From Chitinophaga sp. LS1 (GTDB taxonomy: Bacteria > Bacteroidota > Bacteroidia > Chitinophagales > Chitinophagaceae), in the NCBI RefSeq assembly GCF_034274695.1, contig NZ_CP128362.1:3474501-3538500 (forward strand): a stretch of 64,000 nucleotides of DNA. Direction: 5' to 3'. The translations under genes and the position numbers were made by a program. Of the stretch, positions 1 to 9,090 are shown piece after piece. Under the pieces are notes generated by a model. The model did no database searches and was not told the origin of the DNA. It worked only from the letters and a program-made list of their open reading frames with translations. The stretch's first letter is position 1, and each line of letters opens with the position of its first letter.

Positions 1-1128
1 ACGCATTTAAACAGACATATTACCTGGTGGCCATATGCAGATGCGTTTTTCAATTACATGGCAAGGGTACAATACATGATGCAGCAAGGAAGATTTGTAG
101 CAGATGTCGTGTATTACTATGGCGATCACGTACCGAATATTGCAAAGAATAAAGAGAGCGATCCCGCGCATGTATTGCCCTACAATGATTACGATGTGAT
201 CAATGAAGAACAGCTGATGAAAATGGAATTAAAGAATGGGTGGCTGGAATTGCCGGGTGGTATGCGATACAGAAAACTCGTAGTGCCGGCAGATTATAAA
301 TTATCTCCTGCTGTGCGGCAGAAAGTAAATGCATTGCAAACCAATGTACCACTAACCCCTGATTTTATTGGCGAAAATATTAACTGGATCCATCACCAGC
401 AGGATAGCATAGATTATTACTTTGTAAGTAACAGCGCCGATACTGCCACGCACGTACAAGCCAGTTTTAGAATCACTGGCAGGCAACCAGAATACTGGGA
501 TCCTGTAACGGGAGAAATACGCCAAATTTCGGCTTTCAGACAAAAAGGGAATATGACTACCATACCGTTGAATTTCGCACCATATGGGGCTTATTTTGTT
601 GTTTTCAGAAAGCCTGTACATGGAGATGGAAAAGCAGGTACGAACAATTATGTATTTATCCCCCAAGACACCATAAAAAGGCCCTGGCAGGTCCAATTTA
701 AAGACATGCCTGTAAAGACATTCACCAAACTCGAAAGCTGGACCAATCATACAGATCCCGCTGTGAAATATTATTCCGGTGCTGCCACTTATCAACAGTC
801 ATTTAACTGGAATCGCACCTCAACTGATTCCATGTATATTGATCTTGGCAAGATACAGGATGTAGGTATTGCGCAGGTGAATTTAAATGGCAAAGACCTT
901 GGTATCGTATGGACGCCTCCTTTCAGACTACCCATAAAATTGGATAAAGGCAAAAACGATCTGCAAATCATTGTTATCAACAGCTGGCGAAACCGCCTTG
1001 TCGGAGACAGGGGATTGCCGGAAGCGCAACGCATTACTCACACTAATATCTTTATCCGACCCGAGTGGAATTTACTCCCCGCAGGATTGCTGGGACCAGT
1101 GGTAATTGGCCGCCTGACTGAACAATAG
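1..1128 (+). CDS. GH106-like alpha-L-rhamnosidase, C-terminal part (5' truncated by window)
   Basis: The reading frame is open from base 1, so the first ATG at 58 is internal and the gene begins outside the window; 375 residues are visible. The fragment starts with HITWWPYADAFFNYMAR followed by YLLQ/YMMQQGRFVADVVYYYG-type sequence, which is characteristic of the barrel end of glycoside hydrolase family 106 and related rhamnosidases. The last ~150 residues (from about base 680) form a GH2-like jelly-roll sugar-binding domain with NLNGKDLGIVWTPPF and a final WNLLPAGLLGP. The enzyme would release L-rhamnose or a related sugar from plant or bacterial polysaccharide in the periplasm. The family assignment is by motif memory; substrate is not deducible here, and another GH2-clan activity is possible. 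Confidence 0.72.
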   Translation, partial: THLNRHITWWPYADAFFNYMARVQYMMQQGRFVADVVYYYGDHVPNIAKNKESDPAHVLPYNDYDVINEEQLMKMELKNGWLELPGGMRYRKLVVPADYKLSPAVRQKVNALQTNVPLTPDFIGENINWIHHQQDSIDYYFVSNSADTATHVQASFRITGRQPEYWDPVTGEIRQISAFRQKGNMTTIPLNFAPYGAYFVVFRKPVHGDGKAGTNNYVFIPQDTIKRPWQVQFKDMPVKTFTKLESWTNHTDPAVKYYSGAATYQQSFNWNRTSTDSMYIDLGKIQDVGIAQVNLNGKDLGIVWTPPFRLPIKLDKGKNDLQIIVINSWRNRLVGDRGLPEAQRITHTNIFIRPEWNLLPAGLLGPVVIGRLTEQ

Positions 1129-1147
1129 CGCGATTCATTAATTTTTT

Positions 1148-1181
1148 TTTGGACAACACTCCACCATATTTATTATATTTG
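1148..1181 (+). promoter_or_regulatory. Bacteroidota-type promoter of the membrane protein/amidase/patatin cassette
   Basis: TTTG at 1148-1151 and TATATTTG at 1174-1181 are 22 nt apart, matching the phylum's -33 TTTG and -7 TAnnTTTG pattern. A start of transcription near 1187 would put the TTG codon at 1183 before or at the transcript start, so it argues for translation from the ATG at 1264. Inferred from sequence only. Confidence 0.6.
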
Positions 1182-1263
1182 GTTGATTAAGATAAAAGCA
1201 CAAGCCCCAAAATTCGAGATACCAAACGAAATTGTAAAACCACAACCCCAAAATTTGAATGTT

Positions 1264-1743
1264 ATGTCCATTACAGACATTATCTACACCGTAATTGCCG
1301 GTGGTCTTCTTGGCGCTATAGGCCAGGGAATCCGAATCGCAGTAGGACTTAAAAAATTAAGTGATTCCAACGCACAGCAGGTAGCAGCAGGCAGTACGCC
1401 TGAAAAAATGGATGCAGGACGCCTCTGGGTCAGTATCTTCATCGGCTTTGTAGCTGGTGCCATTGGTATGATTATCAAAGGTACCTCACTCAAAACTGCA
1501 GATGGTTACCAGACAGAAGCCATCGTGACCATTATTGCCATCGGCTATGCAGGCGCAGACTTTATTGAAGGCTTCTTCCAGACTTACCTGAATAAGGTGA
1601 AAGCTGTTGTACCTGCCGCACCAGTCACGATCACCGCCACGCCCCCGGTGACTGTATCAGTTGAACAAGCAACCCCTGTGAACGAAGAACCAGAGCTGGT
1701 TGCAGATGAATATACCCCACAACATAACAATGCATTAGGATGA
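1264..1743 (+). CDS. small three-helix membrane protein, holin-like in size and setting
   Basis: I do not recognise a named family. From the ATG at 1264 the protein has 159 residues; an upstream in-frame TTG at 1183 exists but lies on top of the promoter. Three hydrophobic stretches are visible: about residues 5-22 (IIYTVIAGGLLGAIG), 57-75 (VSIFIGFVAGAIGMII) and 87-106 (IVTIIAIGYAGADFIEGFF), followed by a Pro/Val/Thr-rich polar tail rich in acidic residues. Its stop codon overlaps the ATG of the amidase gene (ATGA), implying translational coupling. A short multi-pass protein immediately before a leaderless amidase is the layout of phage holin-endolysin pairs, but there are no other phage genes here, so holin function is only a hypothesis. 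Confidence 0.6.
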   Translation: MSITDIIYTVIAGGLLGAIGQGIRIAVGLKKLSDSNAQQVAAGSTPEKMDAGRLWVSIFIGFVAGAIGMIIKGTSLKTADGYQTEAIVTIIAIGYAGADFIEGFFQTYLNKVKAVVPAAPVTITATPPVTVSVEQATPVNEEPELVADEYTPQHNNALG

Positions 1744-2492
1744 GTATCATACCAAAATTAAGCCCCAATTTCACCCCAGGAAGAAAGAATTACACCCCAT
1801 TTGCCATCGTTATCCACATCATGGATGGTACGCTGGCCGGCACTGACAGCTGGTTCAGTAATCCTGCTTCCAAAGTTTCTGCCCACTATGGCGTAGGCCA
1901 GCAGGGCGAAGTACATCAATATGTGCAGGAAACAGACAGTGCCTGGCATGCAGGCCGTGTGTACACGCCTTCATGGACACTGATCAAAACTTCCAATGGT
2001 CAGTACATCAATCCAAACTATTACACCATCGGTATCGAACACGAAGGGAAAGGCGATACTCCATGGACAGATGCCATGTATGCCGCCAGTGCGGCCCTGG
2101 TACGCGACATCGCTGATCGCTGGCATATTCCGCTGGACAGACAACATGTAGTCGGTCATCACGAAATCTATGGCGCTAAAACCTGCCCTGGTACAAAGGT
2201 CGATCTCAATAAACTGATCGCACTGGCCAGTGGTAATCAGCCTACACCTGTGAACGATGACGATGATGGCGACATCCCACAAAAAGTAAAAACCACAGGT
2301 AAAGTTACTTCCCGCTCACGGCTCAATATCCGCGCTACCCCTGATACACACAAGGCTCCCATCAATATAGTGGAACCAGGTATCCAACTGGCTTACGACG
2401 GCTATGTGAACAACGGTGAGAAGATCAATGATAACAGCAAATGGTACTTTACTGAAGAAGGGAGCTGGTTCTGGAGCGGAGGAGTGAGATAA
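1740..2492 (+). CDS. N-acetylmuramoyl-L-alanine amidase (Amidase_2) with C-terminal SH3-like domain
   Basis: A 250-residue peptidoglycan amidase of the T7-lysozyme/PGRP fold that cleaves the MurNAc-L-Ala bond. Zinc ligands fit the family: His26 (VIHIMDG), His141 (GHHEIYG) and Cys149 (KTCPG), with the usual 8-residue spacing of the last two. After a short acidic linker (about 172-182) an SH3b-like segment (residues ~187-250) probably binds cell wall. There is no signal peptide, as in phage endolysins, so export would need another route. The gene is coupled by a 4-base ATGA overlap to the preceding membrane protein and lies 25 nt before a patatin gene. Catalytic assignment is firm; biological role (wall turnover, lysis, interbacterial attack) is open. 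Confidence 0.87.
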   Translation: MSIIPKLSPNFTPGRKNYTPFAIVIHIMDGTLAGTDSWFSNPASKVSAHYGVGQQGEVHQYVQETDSAWHAGRVYTPSWTLIKTSNGQYINPNYYTIGIEHEGKGDTPWTDAMYAASAALVRDIADRWHIPLDRQHVVGHHEIYGAKTCPGTKVDLNKLIALASGNQPTPVNDDDDGDIPQKVKTTGKVTSRSRLNIRATPDTHKAPINIVEPGIQLAYDGYVNNGEKINDNSKWYFTEEGSWFWSGGVR

Positions 2493-2517
2493 CCTATACA
2501 ACCCCAAATAATAAGTT

Positions 2518-5094
2518 ATGGAAAAACTGTTAGACTTGTTAAAGTCTTTCGCAGGCTTTTTGTTTTATCATTACAAAGGATTGTATAATGAACTGAACAA
2601 AGCCCGGGATCACGTGCCCCTACGGTACATGATCAGTGACTTTGTAAGTGTGCTCCGGAGCTGTGGTATGTTCGTTACGCTGCATGCGATAGCCTTATTG
2701 GTGTTTACCGTATTGCCACAAGGGAGAGATGTACTGCTGATAGTTGTTGAAGAAATTGCCGTCCAGCACCATGTAGGTAATCTACTATGGTTGCTGGGCG
2801 GTGCTTTTATATGGAGTGTGGTATCGGAATATGGTAGCCGGTATGCTATCTATGTTACTGACCATTCTGGCAAGAGCCTCTCTGATGAAAGAGTACTATG
2901 GCGCAAAGCTGTGCAGAAGACCATTGCACAAACTTCATTGTTGATGCCTTACTTCATTCTTTTATTAGGTTTTGTGATCAATTATATCGGTGAAAATACA
3001 CTGAACCCGAATCAACGTAACTGGGGATTTGGCATCCCGATGGGATGTTTGCTCCTGTTAGTGAACCTTGTAGCAAGGGCGTATTTTCTGGATGAAAAAA
3101 AGGAGGGTCCGGACGACGTTATTTTAGATCCAACGTCAGGTGAGCTGGTGTCAAAAAAGCCATCTGGTGTCATGTCTTTCCTACGCCTGCCTAAACAGGA
3201 AATGGAGTGGTGCAATAAGCTGATCGGGATTTATAATGACTATGTATTTCAGTTGCGCAAGCCATCTAATTTCTCTGACAATATCAATAGCCGATACGAA
3301 GAGTTTACGGAGCAGTTTTTAAATCTGCCCCGCGCAGCGCAAAGCGAATTTCTGAAAGACCCTGACAAAATGCCACCGGAGACGATTGTACCTGCTTCAT
3401 TTGTACCATCGCCTACAGGATTGATACAGGATGATAAGCCTGATTCGATGTACAGATGGATTTACCGGATCCCATTGAAATTTTATAAACAGCTGCACCT
3501 GCAATTAAAGATCATTGCCATCACCAGCCTCAGTATATTCCTCATTGTAAGTATACTGCCTATCCGGTATTATGAAAAGATTGGTGCACCCGGTCTTGTT
3601 ATCTTTGCATTTGCCTGCTGGATCGGTATTTATATCGGTTTATTATATGTGGATTATGCATTGCTGAGAACAAAACCTTTTTCATTGCGCATCACTTTGG
3701 TGGTCGTGCTGGTCCTCTCTTCACTCCTGAATAATGATCATCCTGTACGGTATGACAGCGAAAGCAATTATGATCGCAGACCCCTGATGTCTACCCATTT
3801 TGATAACTGGTTTGAGCAATATAAATCGGAAGGAGATCACAGATATTTTTTCAGTTGGGTAAAAGATACAGCTGGTAAGCCCATACCTAAATACCCGGTA
3901 GTATTTGTGTGTGCAGAAGGTGGCGCTTTGAGAACAGGCGCCTTCACTTCTCTGATGCTGAGTTTTTTGCAGGAGAGCCTGGCAAATGCACAGGATTCTG
4001 TATATAATAAATTACACCCGGATACATCAAAGGGTGCAAATATTATTCAACCTGTAGTGAGCCATCCATTCAATTTCAAAAGAGCTATTTATGCTTATTC
4101 AGGTGTATCGGGTGGTAGTCTTGGAATTGCATTTTTCAATGCGATGGCGTACCTCACTCCTGATAGTCTGCACAAAGTGGATTCCCTCACGAACATGACA
4201 GATTTATTTTTCCAGCAGGATTATTTATCGCCTGTGATCGGTAAGATGTTCTACGGTGATCTGCTCAATCTTTTATTGCCGTTTCAGATACCTGCATTTG
4301 ACAGAGCCGCGGCATTGGAAAAAGTGTGGGAGAGTGGTTACAGACGAGTGGTGACCCCTGATGCCAGCAATATTTTTTCTGATAATTTCCAGAAGCTTTA
4401 TTCGCCTAAAAATACCTTACCAGCCCTGTTTATTAACACTACTGAAGTGGAGACCGGATTGCAATGCTGGATGACAAATGTTAGGCCTGATAGTACGATG
4501 CTTTTATATCAGCGAAGAGATTTATTTAATAAGAAGATCCGGGGTGGTATCCGGTATAGTACTGTCGTTAATTTCAGTACACGCTTCCCATTGTTCTCCC
4601 CCGGTGGAAATTTAAAACAGGATGATGAAACCAAATATCATTACGTAGATGGAGGGTATGTGGAAAACACAGGCACCGGAACGATGCTGGAAGTATTAAA
4701 AACATTGAAAATAAAATCAAAAGCATTCAGGGATCGTGAGATCGTGCCTTTTGTATTTGTGCTCAGCTTCAGTGATTCCCGGGAGGCTGATACCAAGAAC
4801 CTGAGTTTTGGGAATGAGTTGAGTGAAATACTGGCAGGCATTTACGATACACGTGCTGGTCGCTCGGCCATGGCCATGGATGAACTAAGACATTACACAG
4901 AGGATGAACTGCATGGGAAAGTGATTCAGCTCTCTATCGGTAAATCAGGTAGTCAGGTGCCATTGAACTGGGTATTATCCACAAATAGTCTGAATAACCT
5001 GAAAATGGATATCAAAGACAAATGGGAACACCGGGAGTTCAATGACCTGCGTAACCTGTACATTCTGAACAAAGATGTGAAGTGGGATTATTAA
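2518..5094 (+). CDS. large multi-pass membrane protein with C-terminal patatin-like phospholipase domain
   Basis: 858 residues. The N-terminal half contains about seven hydrophobic helices (roughly residues 50-70, 85-110, 138-160, 168-190, 325-345, 355-378, 385-400) with a long soluble insert between the fourth and fifth. The C-terminal part is a patatin domain: oxyanion loop EGGALRTG (Gly468-Arg472), nucleophile elbow GVSGG with Ser531, and catalytic Asp711 in DGGYVENTG. All dyad residues are intact, so lipid acyl hydrolase activity on phospholipids is expected, acting at the membrane. It follows the amidase by 25 nt on the same strand and probably shares its promoter. Its last codon overlaps the convergent neighbour by 4 bases. 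Membrane-anchored patatins exist in bacteria, but I do not know a characterised homologue with this architecture. Confidence 0.82.
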   Translation: MEKLLDLLKSFAGFLFYHYKGLYNELNKARDHVPLRYMISDFVSVLRSCGMFVTLHAIALLVFTVLPQGRDVLLIVVEEIAVQHHVGNLLWLLGGAFIWSVVSEYGSRYAIYVTDHSGKSLSDERVLWRKAVQKTIAQTSLLMPYFILLLGFVINYIGENTLNPNQRNWGFGIPMGCLLLLVNLVARAYFLDEKKEGPDDVILDPTSGELVSKKPSGVMSFLRLPKQEMEWCNKLIGIYNDYVFQLRKPSNFSDNINSRYEEFTEQFLNLPRAAQSEFLKDPDKMPPETIVPASFVPSPTGLIQDDKPDSMYRWIYRIPLKFYKQLHLQLKIIAITSLSIFLIVSILPIRYYEKIGAPGLVIFAFACWIGIYIGLLYVDYALLRTKPFSLRITLVVVLVLSSLLNNDHPVRYDSESNYDRRPLMSTHFDNWFEQYKSEGDHRYFFSWVKDTAGKPIPKYPVVFVCAEGGALRTGAFTSLMLSFLQESLANAQDSVYNKLHPDTSKGANIIQPVVSHPFNFKRAIYAYSGVSGGSLGIAFFNAMAYLTPDSLHKVDSLTNMTDLFFQQDYLSPVIGKMFYGDLLNLLLPFQIPAFDRAAALEKVWESGYRRVVTPDASNIFSDNFQKLYSPKNTLPALFINTTEVETGLQCWMTNVRPDSTMLLYQRRDLFNKKIRGGIRYSTVVNFSTRFPLFSPGGNLKQDDETKYHYVDGGYVENTGTGTMLEVLKTLKIKSKAFRDREIVPFVFVLSFSDSREADTKNLSFGNELSEILAGIYDTRAGRSAMAMDELRHYTEDELHGKVIQLSIGKSGSQVPLNWVLSTNSLNNLKMDIKDKWEHREFNDLRNLYILNKDVKWDY

Positions 5095-6644
5095 ATCCTT
5101 TTTTCTCTCTTTACAAATTTCCTTCTGATCACGTCCTGTACCGGGATACCTTCAATCTTACTTTCCAACCAGGAGATGATGTCCAGGTACAGGAATGATC
5201 TTCTTTCGTAAGGATTTTGTGACAACTGCACCAGCTTTTCTTTCAGGCTGGCAAATGCACTTTTCAATGCTTTTGGATTAGCGTAAATATTCTTACGGAG
5301 GAACTTCAGTATCTCTTCCATCATTTGCCCAAGGTCTTTGTTCTTGGCAATGAAGTGGTAGACTGACTTAATCAGGTATTCAACCAGACTGTAATTTTCC
5401 AGTTCGTAGTGGGCAATGAGGTGTAGTATGCGTGCAAAACACTGGATATCTGCGCGAAGATTACCGATACGCAGGTGAATGATCTTGTTCAGGTACACGA
5501 TCGCTTTGTTATTATCTCCACTACCAAAGTACAGGCAGGCGATCTTATAGTAAAAGAGCAATACCCTGTGCTGGTCTACCTTTAGTTGATGTTCTGCTAT
5601 CTCTGCTTCCAGTTGTGGAATAATGCTCAATCCATCGCCGAAAGTACCTTCGAGGAAGTACCGGTTTATCCGCGCGGTGTATACATACACAAATGCGGTG
5701 GTCTTGGTATTTTCATTGAAGGTTTCATTGTTTTCGGAAATGAATGTTTCGAGGGTGCCCAGGTCACGGATAAATTTCTCGTGGTTGCTGGTATAAAACT
5801 GTGCGGTGAGCAGGTTGTGCATCGCCTTGATGTATAGCTCCACGTCCGTCTTTTGCAGGGAGGGGTACAATGTAAACAGGTCTACCCATTTGCGGGTGTA
5901 TCTGTAAAACATCACAAAGTCCTGTAGGATATAGTAATACCAGCTATAGGCCTGGTACAGGTTGATCTTTTCATAAAAGCTCATATCCTGGTGGCTATTG
6001 GCCGGCAATTCCTTTTCGAAGAACAGTTTGACCATATTGGCATCCCGTTCATCCCGGGCATGACCCAGTTTGAGATAGAGGCCGTACATTCGCAGAGAGA
6101 GGGTAGATAGCTTGCTGATGTTGCTCAGTTTCTGCTCTATCACCCGGCTTTCCTCACTCAGTTCGTCGGCCCGGTTTTCCAGGCTACGGGTGATGTGACG
6201 GCTTTCGATGAGTTTTTCGAATTCTATGATCTCGTAACTGAGCATCACTTCTTCCTGTTCTATGGCCATGGACTTGGCTTTGGAGAGGAGTTTCAGACTC
6301 TGGTTATAGAGCCCCTTGCTATACAGTACCCGGGCGTAGTCCAATTGTTCCCGGAGGTCGATCAGGGGATCTTTTTGCTTGTAGAGCAGGCGGAGGGTGG
6401 TCAGCAACTGCTTGTACAGGTGAGCTTTTACATTGCTCAACTGTTGTTTCTTAATAGCGGGTATTTTCTTCAGTATCAGTTCCTCATCATACTCCTTCAG
6501 TTTGTCCAAAGTATTAAAAAGCTGAATGAATAAAACGTCTTCCTTAGAGTTATTTTTGTTGAAAGCAAGCTGGAAATTCCGTTTTTCTGCTTTGGTGAGC
6601 GTTTTTATCAGTATAAAGAGCGCATCATGCTGATTGTTGGACAT
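5091..6644 (-). CDS. hypothetical all-helical, TPR-like cytosolic protein
   Basis: Not recognised. The 517-residue product has no signal peptide or membrane segment and reads as helix after helix, with Leu/Tyr/Lys-rich ~35-40 residue periods (for example around residues 100-135, 195-260, 350-430) reminiscent of tetratricopeptide repeats, and a basic C-terminus (RRKFVKREKRI). The N-terminal segment LIKTLTKAEKRNFQLAF is a short conserved-looking start. It is a single gene, convergent with the patatin gene (4-base overlap) and divergent from the leu operon across a 231-nt spacer. A scaffolding or protein-interaction role is a guess from composition. Confidence 0.7.
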   Translation of the reverse strand: MSNNQHDALFILIKTLTKAEKRNFQLAFNKNNSKEDVLFIQLFNTLDKLKEYDEELILKKIPAIKKQQLSNVKAHLYKQLLTTLRLLYKQKDPLIDLREQLDYARVLYSKGLYNQSLKLLSKAKSMAIEQEEVMLSYEIIEFEKLIESRHITRSLENRADELSEESRVIEQKLSNISKLSTLSLRMYGLYLKLGHARDERDANMVKLFFEKELPANSHQDMSFYEKINLYQAYSWYYYILQDFVMFYRYTRKWVDLFTLYPSLQKTDVELYIKAMHNLLTAQFYTSNHEKFIRDLGTLETFISENNETFNENTKTTAFVYVYTARINRYFLEGTFGDGLSIIPQLEAEIAEHQLKVDQHRVLLFYYKIACLYFGSGDNNKAIVYLNKIIHLRIGNLRADIQCFARILHLIAHYELENYSLVEYLIKSVYHFIAKNKDLGQMMEEILKFLRKNIYANPKALKSAFASLKEKLVQLSQNPYERRSFLYLDIISWLESKIEGIPVQDVIRRKFVKREKRI

Positions 6645-6756
6645 CGTTTATAATATGTTATAATTGACTGACAATCAAATGGATAATTCTTGTCAGGCTA
6701 TGTTATATATCGTAATTAAAGCAAATTTAGCTATATGGTAATTAAGGTTTGCTAAT

Positions 6757-6764
6757 TAGATTTG
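6757..6764 (+). promoter_or_regulatory. candidate -7 box (TAGATTTG) of the leu operon
   Basis: TAGATTTG fits TAnnTTTG and lies 111 nt before leuC. No convincing TTG -33 element is found at 17-23 nt upstream, so this is weaker than the other promoters. The predicted leader of about 105 nt is A+T-rich and contains no leucine-rich leader peptide. Confidence 0.4.
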
Positions 6765-6875
6765 AAGTTACAAACAAACAGGGAAGCACAAAATTAATGA
6801 TTTCGCCTGTGTTGCAGAAAGTAAAGTATGTTTTTTAATTTAATGTAACACGGGCTCATAAAAAGTAATTACGGA

Positions 6876-8273
6876 ATGGGAAAAACATTAGTTGACAAGA
6901 TCTGGGACAGTCATATCGTGGTAAGTAAACCTGGATTTCCGGATGCAGTGTACATCAACACGCATTTTATCCACGAAGTTACCAGTCCTCAGGCATTTGA
7001 CGGATTGCGCAAAAGGGGCATTCCTGTATTCCGTACGGGCAAGACCCGTGCTACAGCCGATCACAACGTACCTACTATGGACCAGCACCTGCCTATCAAG
7101 GAAGCGCTGAGCCGCAAGCAGGTAGAGATGCTGACCAGCAACACAGCAGAGTTTGGCGTAGAACTGTATGGTCTGGGCCACCCTTACCAGGGTATTGTGC
7201 ACGTAATCGGCCCTGAGCTGGGTATTACCCTGCCAGGTATGACCATCGTGTGTGGTGATAGCCATACCAGCACTCACGGTGCATTTGGTGCTATCGCTTT
7301 CGGTATCGGTACATCCGAAGTGGAAATGGTACTGGCTACCCAGTGTCTGCTCCAATACCGTCCAAAACGTATGAAAATTGAGGTAAATGGTCAGTTGAAG
7401 AAGGGTGTGGTATCCAAGGATATCATCCTTTACATCATCTCTAAGATCTCTGCATCCGGTGCTACCGGCTACTTTGTGGAATTTGCCGGTGAGGCGATCC
7501 GCAGCCTGAGCATGGAAGCCCGTATGACCATCTGTAACATGAGTATCGAGATGGGTGCACGAGGAGGTTTGATCGCTCCTGACCAGACTACTTTCGACTA
7601 TATCAAGGGCCGCGAGTTTGCACCCAAAGGTGCTGACTGGGATAAAGCCCTCGCTTACTGGGAGACTTTGTACACCGATGCTGATGCTGAGTTCGACGCT
7701 GTGATCACCTTCGATGCTGCAGATATTGAACCAATGATCACTTATGGTACCAACCCAGGTATGGGTATTGGTGTGACCCAGCACATTCCATCTCTGGAAC
7801 AGCTGGATGAAAAGGAAAAACCTTCCTTCAGGAAATCCCTTGATTACATGGGCCTGGAGCCAGGCAGCGGTCTGCTGGGCAAAAAGGTGGATTATGTATT
7901 CATCGGTAGCTGTACCAACAGCCGCATCGAAGACCTGCGTATGGTGGCTGAATTTGTAAAAGGCAAACATAAGGCAGACGATGTAGTAGTTTGGATCGTA
8001 CCAGGTTCCAAGCAGGTAGAAGCGCAGGCCAAGAGAGAAGGCATCGATAAGGTATTTGAAGCGGCCGGTTTCCAGTTGCGCGAGCCAGGATGCTCTGCAT
8101 GTCTGGGTATGAATGAAGATAAAGTTCCTGCCGGCATGTATTGTATCTCTACCTCCAACCGTAACTTCGAAGGTCGTCAGGGTCCTAACGCCCGTACCTT
8201 CCTCGCCAGCCCACTGTCAGCAGCAGCTGCAGCGATCACTGGTAAAGTAACCGATGTAAGAGAACTCGTATAA
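6876..8273 (+). CDS. leuC: 3-isopropylmalate dehydratase large subunit
   Basis: LeuC (465 residues, usual length) pairs with LeuD to isomerise 2-isopropylmalate to 3-isopropylmalate through isopropylmaleate, the second step of leucine synthesis in the cytosol. The three 4Fe-4S cluster cysteines are present: Cys346 in GSCTNSR, Cys406 and Cys409 in GCSACLG. The N-terminus ([15 protein letters not shown]) and [15 protein letters not shown] are standard aconitase-family landmarks. It is the first gene of leuC-methyltransferase-leuD-leuB-leuA; the next gene starts 10 nt after its stop, unlike most organisms where leuD follows directly. Confidence 0.97.
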   Translation: MGKTLVDKIWDSHIVVSKPGFPDAVYINTHFIHEVTSPQAFDGLRKRGIPVFRTGKTRATADHNVPTMDQHLPIKEALSRKQVEMLTSNTAEFGVELYGLGHPYQGIVHVIGPELGITLPGMTIVCGDSHTSTHGAFGAIAFGIGTSEVEMVLATQCLLQYRPKRMKIEVNGQLKKGVVSKDIILYIISKISASGATGYFVEFAGEAIRSLSMEARMTICNMSIEMGARGGLIAPDQTTFDYIKGREFAPKGADWDKALAYWETLYTDADAEFDAVITFDAADIEPMITYGTNPGMGIGVTQHIPSLEQLDEKEKPSFRKSLDYMGLEPGSGLLGKKVDYVFIGSCTNSRIEDLRMVAEFVKGKHKADDVVVWIVPGSKQVEAQAKREGIDKVFEAAGFQLREPGCSACLGMNEDKVPAGMYCISTSNRNFEGRQGPNARTFLASPLSAAAAAITGKVTDVRELV

Positions 8274-8283
8274 AAGTATTATC

Positions 8284-9042
8284 ATGGCCTGGAACGCGGA
8301 TTTATATAAAGAGAAGCATGCCTTTGTATTCAACTACGGCAACAGCGTAGTGGAATGGCTGCAGCCCAAAGCAGGGGAGACCATCCTCGATCTGGGGTGT
8401 GGTACAGGCGAACTCACTGCTCAGATCGCAGAGAGTGGGGCAACGGTAAAAGGGATAGACAGTTCCGCCAGTATGATTGCCAGTGCAAAAAGTCATTACC
8501 CTTCCATCGATTTTGAAGTGGCAGACGGTACTTCTTTTTCACTGAATCAAACCTTCGATGCGGTGTTTTCCAATGCAACCCTGCACTGGATCCGCCAGAA
8601 GGAGAAAGTACTGGATCGTATCTGGCATCACCTGAAACCCGGTGGCAGACTGGTACTGGAAATGGGAGGAAAAGGCAATGTAGACGACATCACAGGTGCA
8701 CTGAGCAAAGCGATGGAAGAAAAGGGATATGAATTTAAACCATTTTGGTATTTTCCATCTCCTGGTGAATATACTTCCCTGCTGGAAGAATATGGTTTCC
8801 GGGTAAATCAGCTGAGCTATTTTGACCGTGATACCGAGCTGGCTGATCCGGAGAATGGTATCGTAGAATGGCTGCAGATGTTCGGGGCATACTACCTCGA
8901 AGCAATACCTGAAGCAGACAGACTGCCCATCCTCAAAGCGGCACAGGAAAGCCTGCGTGCTACTAACTTCCGCGATGGCAAATGGTATACTAAGTATGTA
9001 AGGTTGCGCGTGAAAGCTGAAAAAATTGCAGACGCTCAATAA
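8284..9042 (+). CDS. Tam-like class I SAM-dependent methyltransferase inside the leu operon
   Basis: A 252-residue Rossmann methyltransferase. Motif I is DLGCGTGE (about residues 36-43), the acidic ribose-binding residue is in GIDSSASMI, motif IV region is FDAVFSNATLHWI, and LKPGGRL is the post-motif. The start WN-DLY and the SNATLHW segment resemble trans-aconitate 2-methyltransferase (Tam). Yeast Tmt1, with the same activity class, methylates trans-aconitate and 3-isopropylmalate, so a substrate from the LeuCD reaction is plausible given that the gene sits between leuC and leuD (gaps 10 and 48 nt). This substrate is inference; assignment as a SAM methyltransferase is secure. Confidence 0.88.
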   Translation: MAWNADLYKEKHAFVFNYGNSVVEWLQPKAGETILDLGCGTGELTAQIAESGATVKGIDSSASMIASAKSHYPSIDFEVADGTSFSLNQTFDAVFSNATLHWIRQKEKVLDRIWHHLKPGGRLVLEMGGKGNVDDITGALSKAMEEKGYEFKPFWYFPSPGEYTSLLEEYGFRVNQLSYFDRDTELADPENGIVEWLQMFGAYYLEAIPEADRLPILKAAQESLRATNFRDGKWYTKYVRLRVKAEKIADAQ

Positions 9043-9067
9043 TTTGTAAAACACGTAAATTTAAAGT

Positions 9068-9081
9068 CCTCCTTACGGAGG
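9068..9081 (+). promoter_or_regulatory. hairpin masking the leuD ribosome-binding site
   Basis: CCTCC (9068-9072) and GGAGG (9077-9081) form a 5-bp G+C-rich stem with the 4-nt loop TTAC. GGAGG is a strong Shine-Dalgarno sequence 9 nt before the leuD ATG (9091), unusual in a phylum that mostly initiates without one. In the folded state the site is hidden by its own complement, so leuD translation may be controlled. Confidence 0.5.
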
Positions 9082-9090
9082 CGATATATA

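Noticed and set aside
1183..1263. TTG start at 1183 for the small membrane protein
   Set aside because: It lies 2 nt after a promoter -7 box, so it would be at or before the transcript start; the ATG at 1264 gives a compact membrane protein.
6797..6838. 13-codon leader peptide before leuC as a leucine attenuator
   Set aside because: The short frame contains only one leucine codon and no alternative terminator/antiterminator pair is evident.
6888..7970. 360-codon open frame antisense to leuC
   Set aside because: It is a shadow of leuC, which has full family motifs; the antisense translation has no recognisable domain and is rich in His/Thr as expected from antisense codons.
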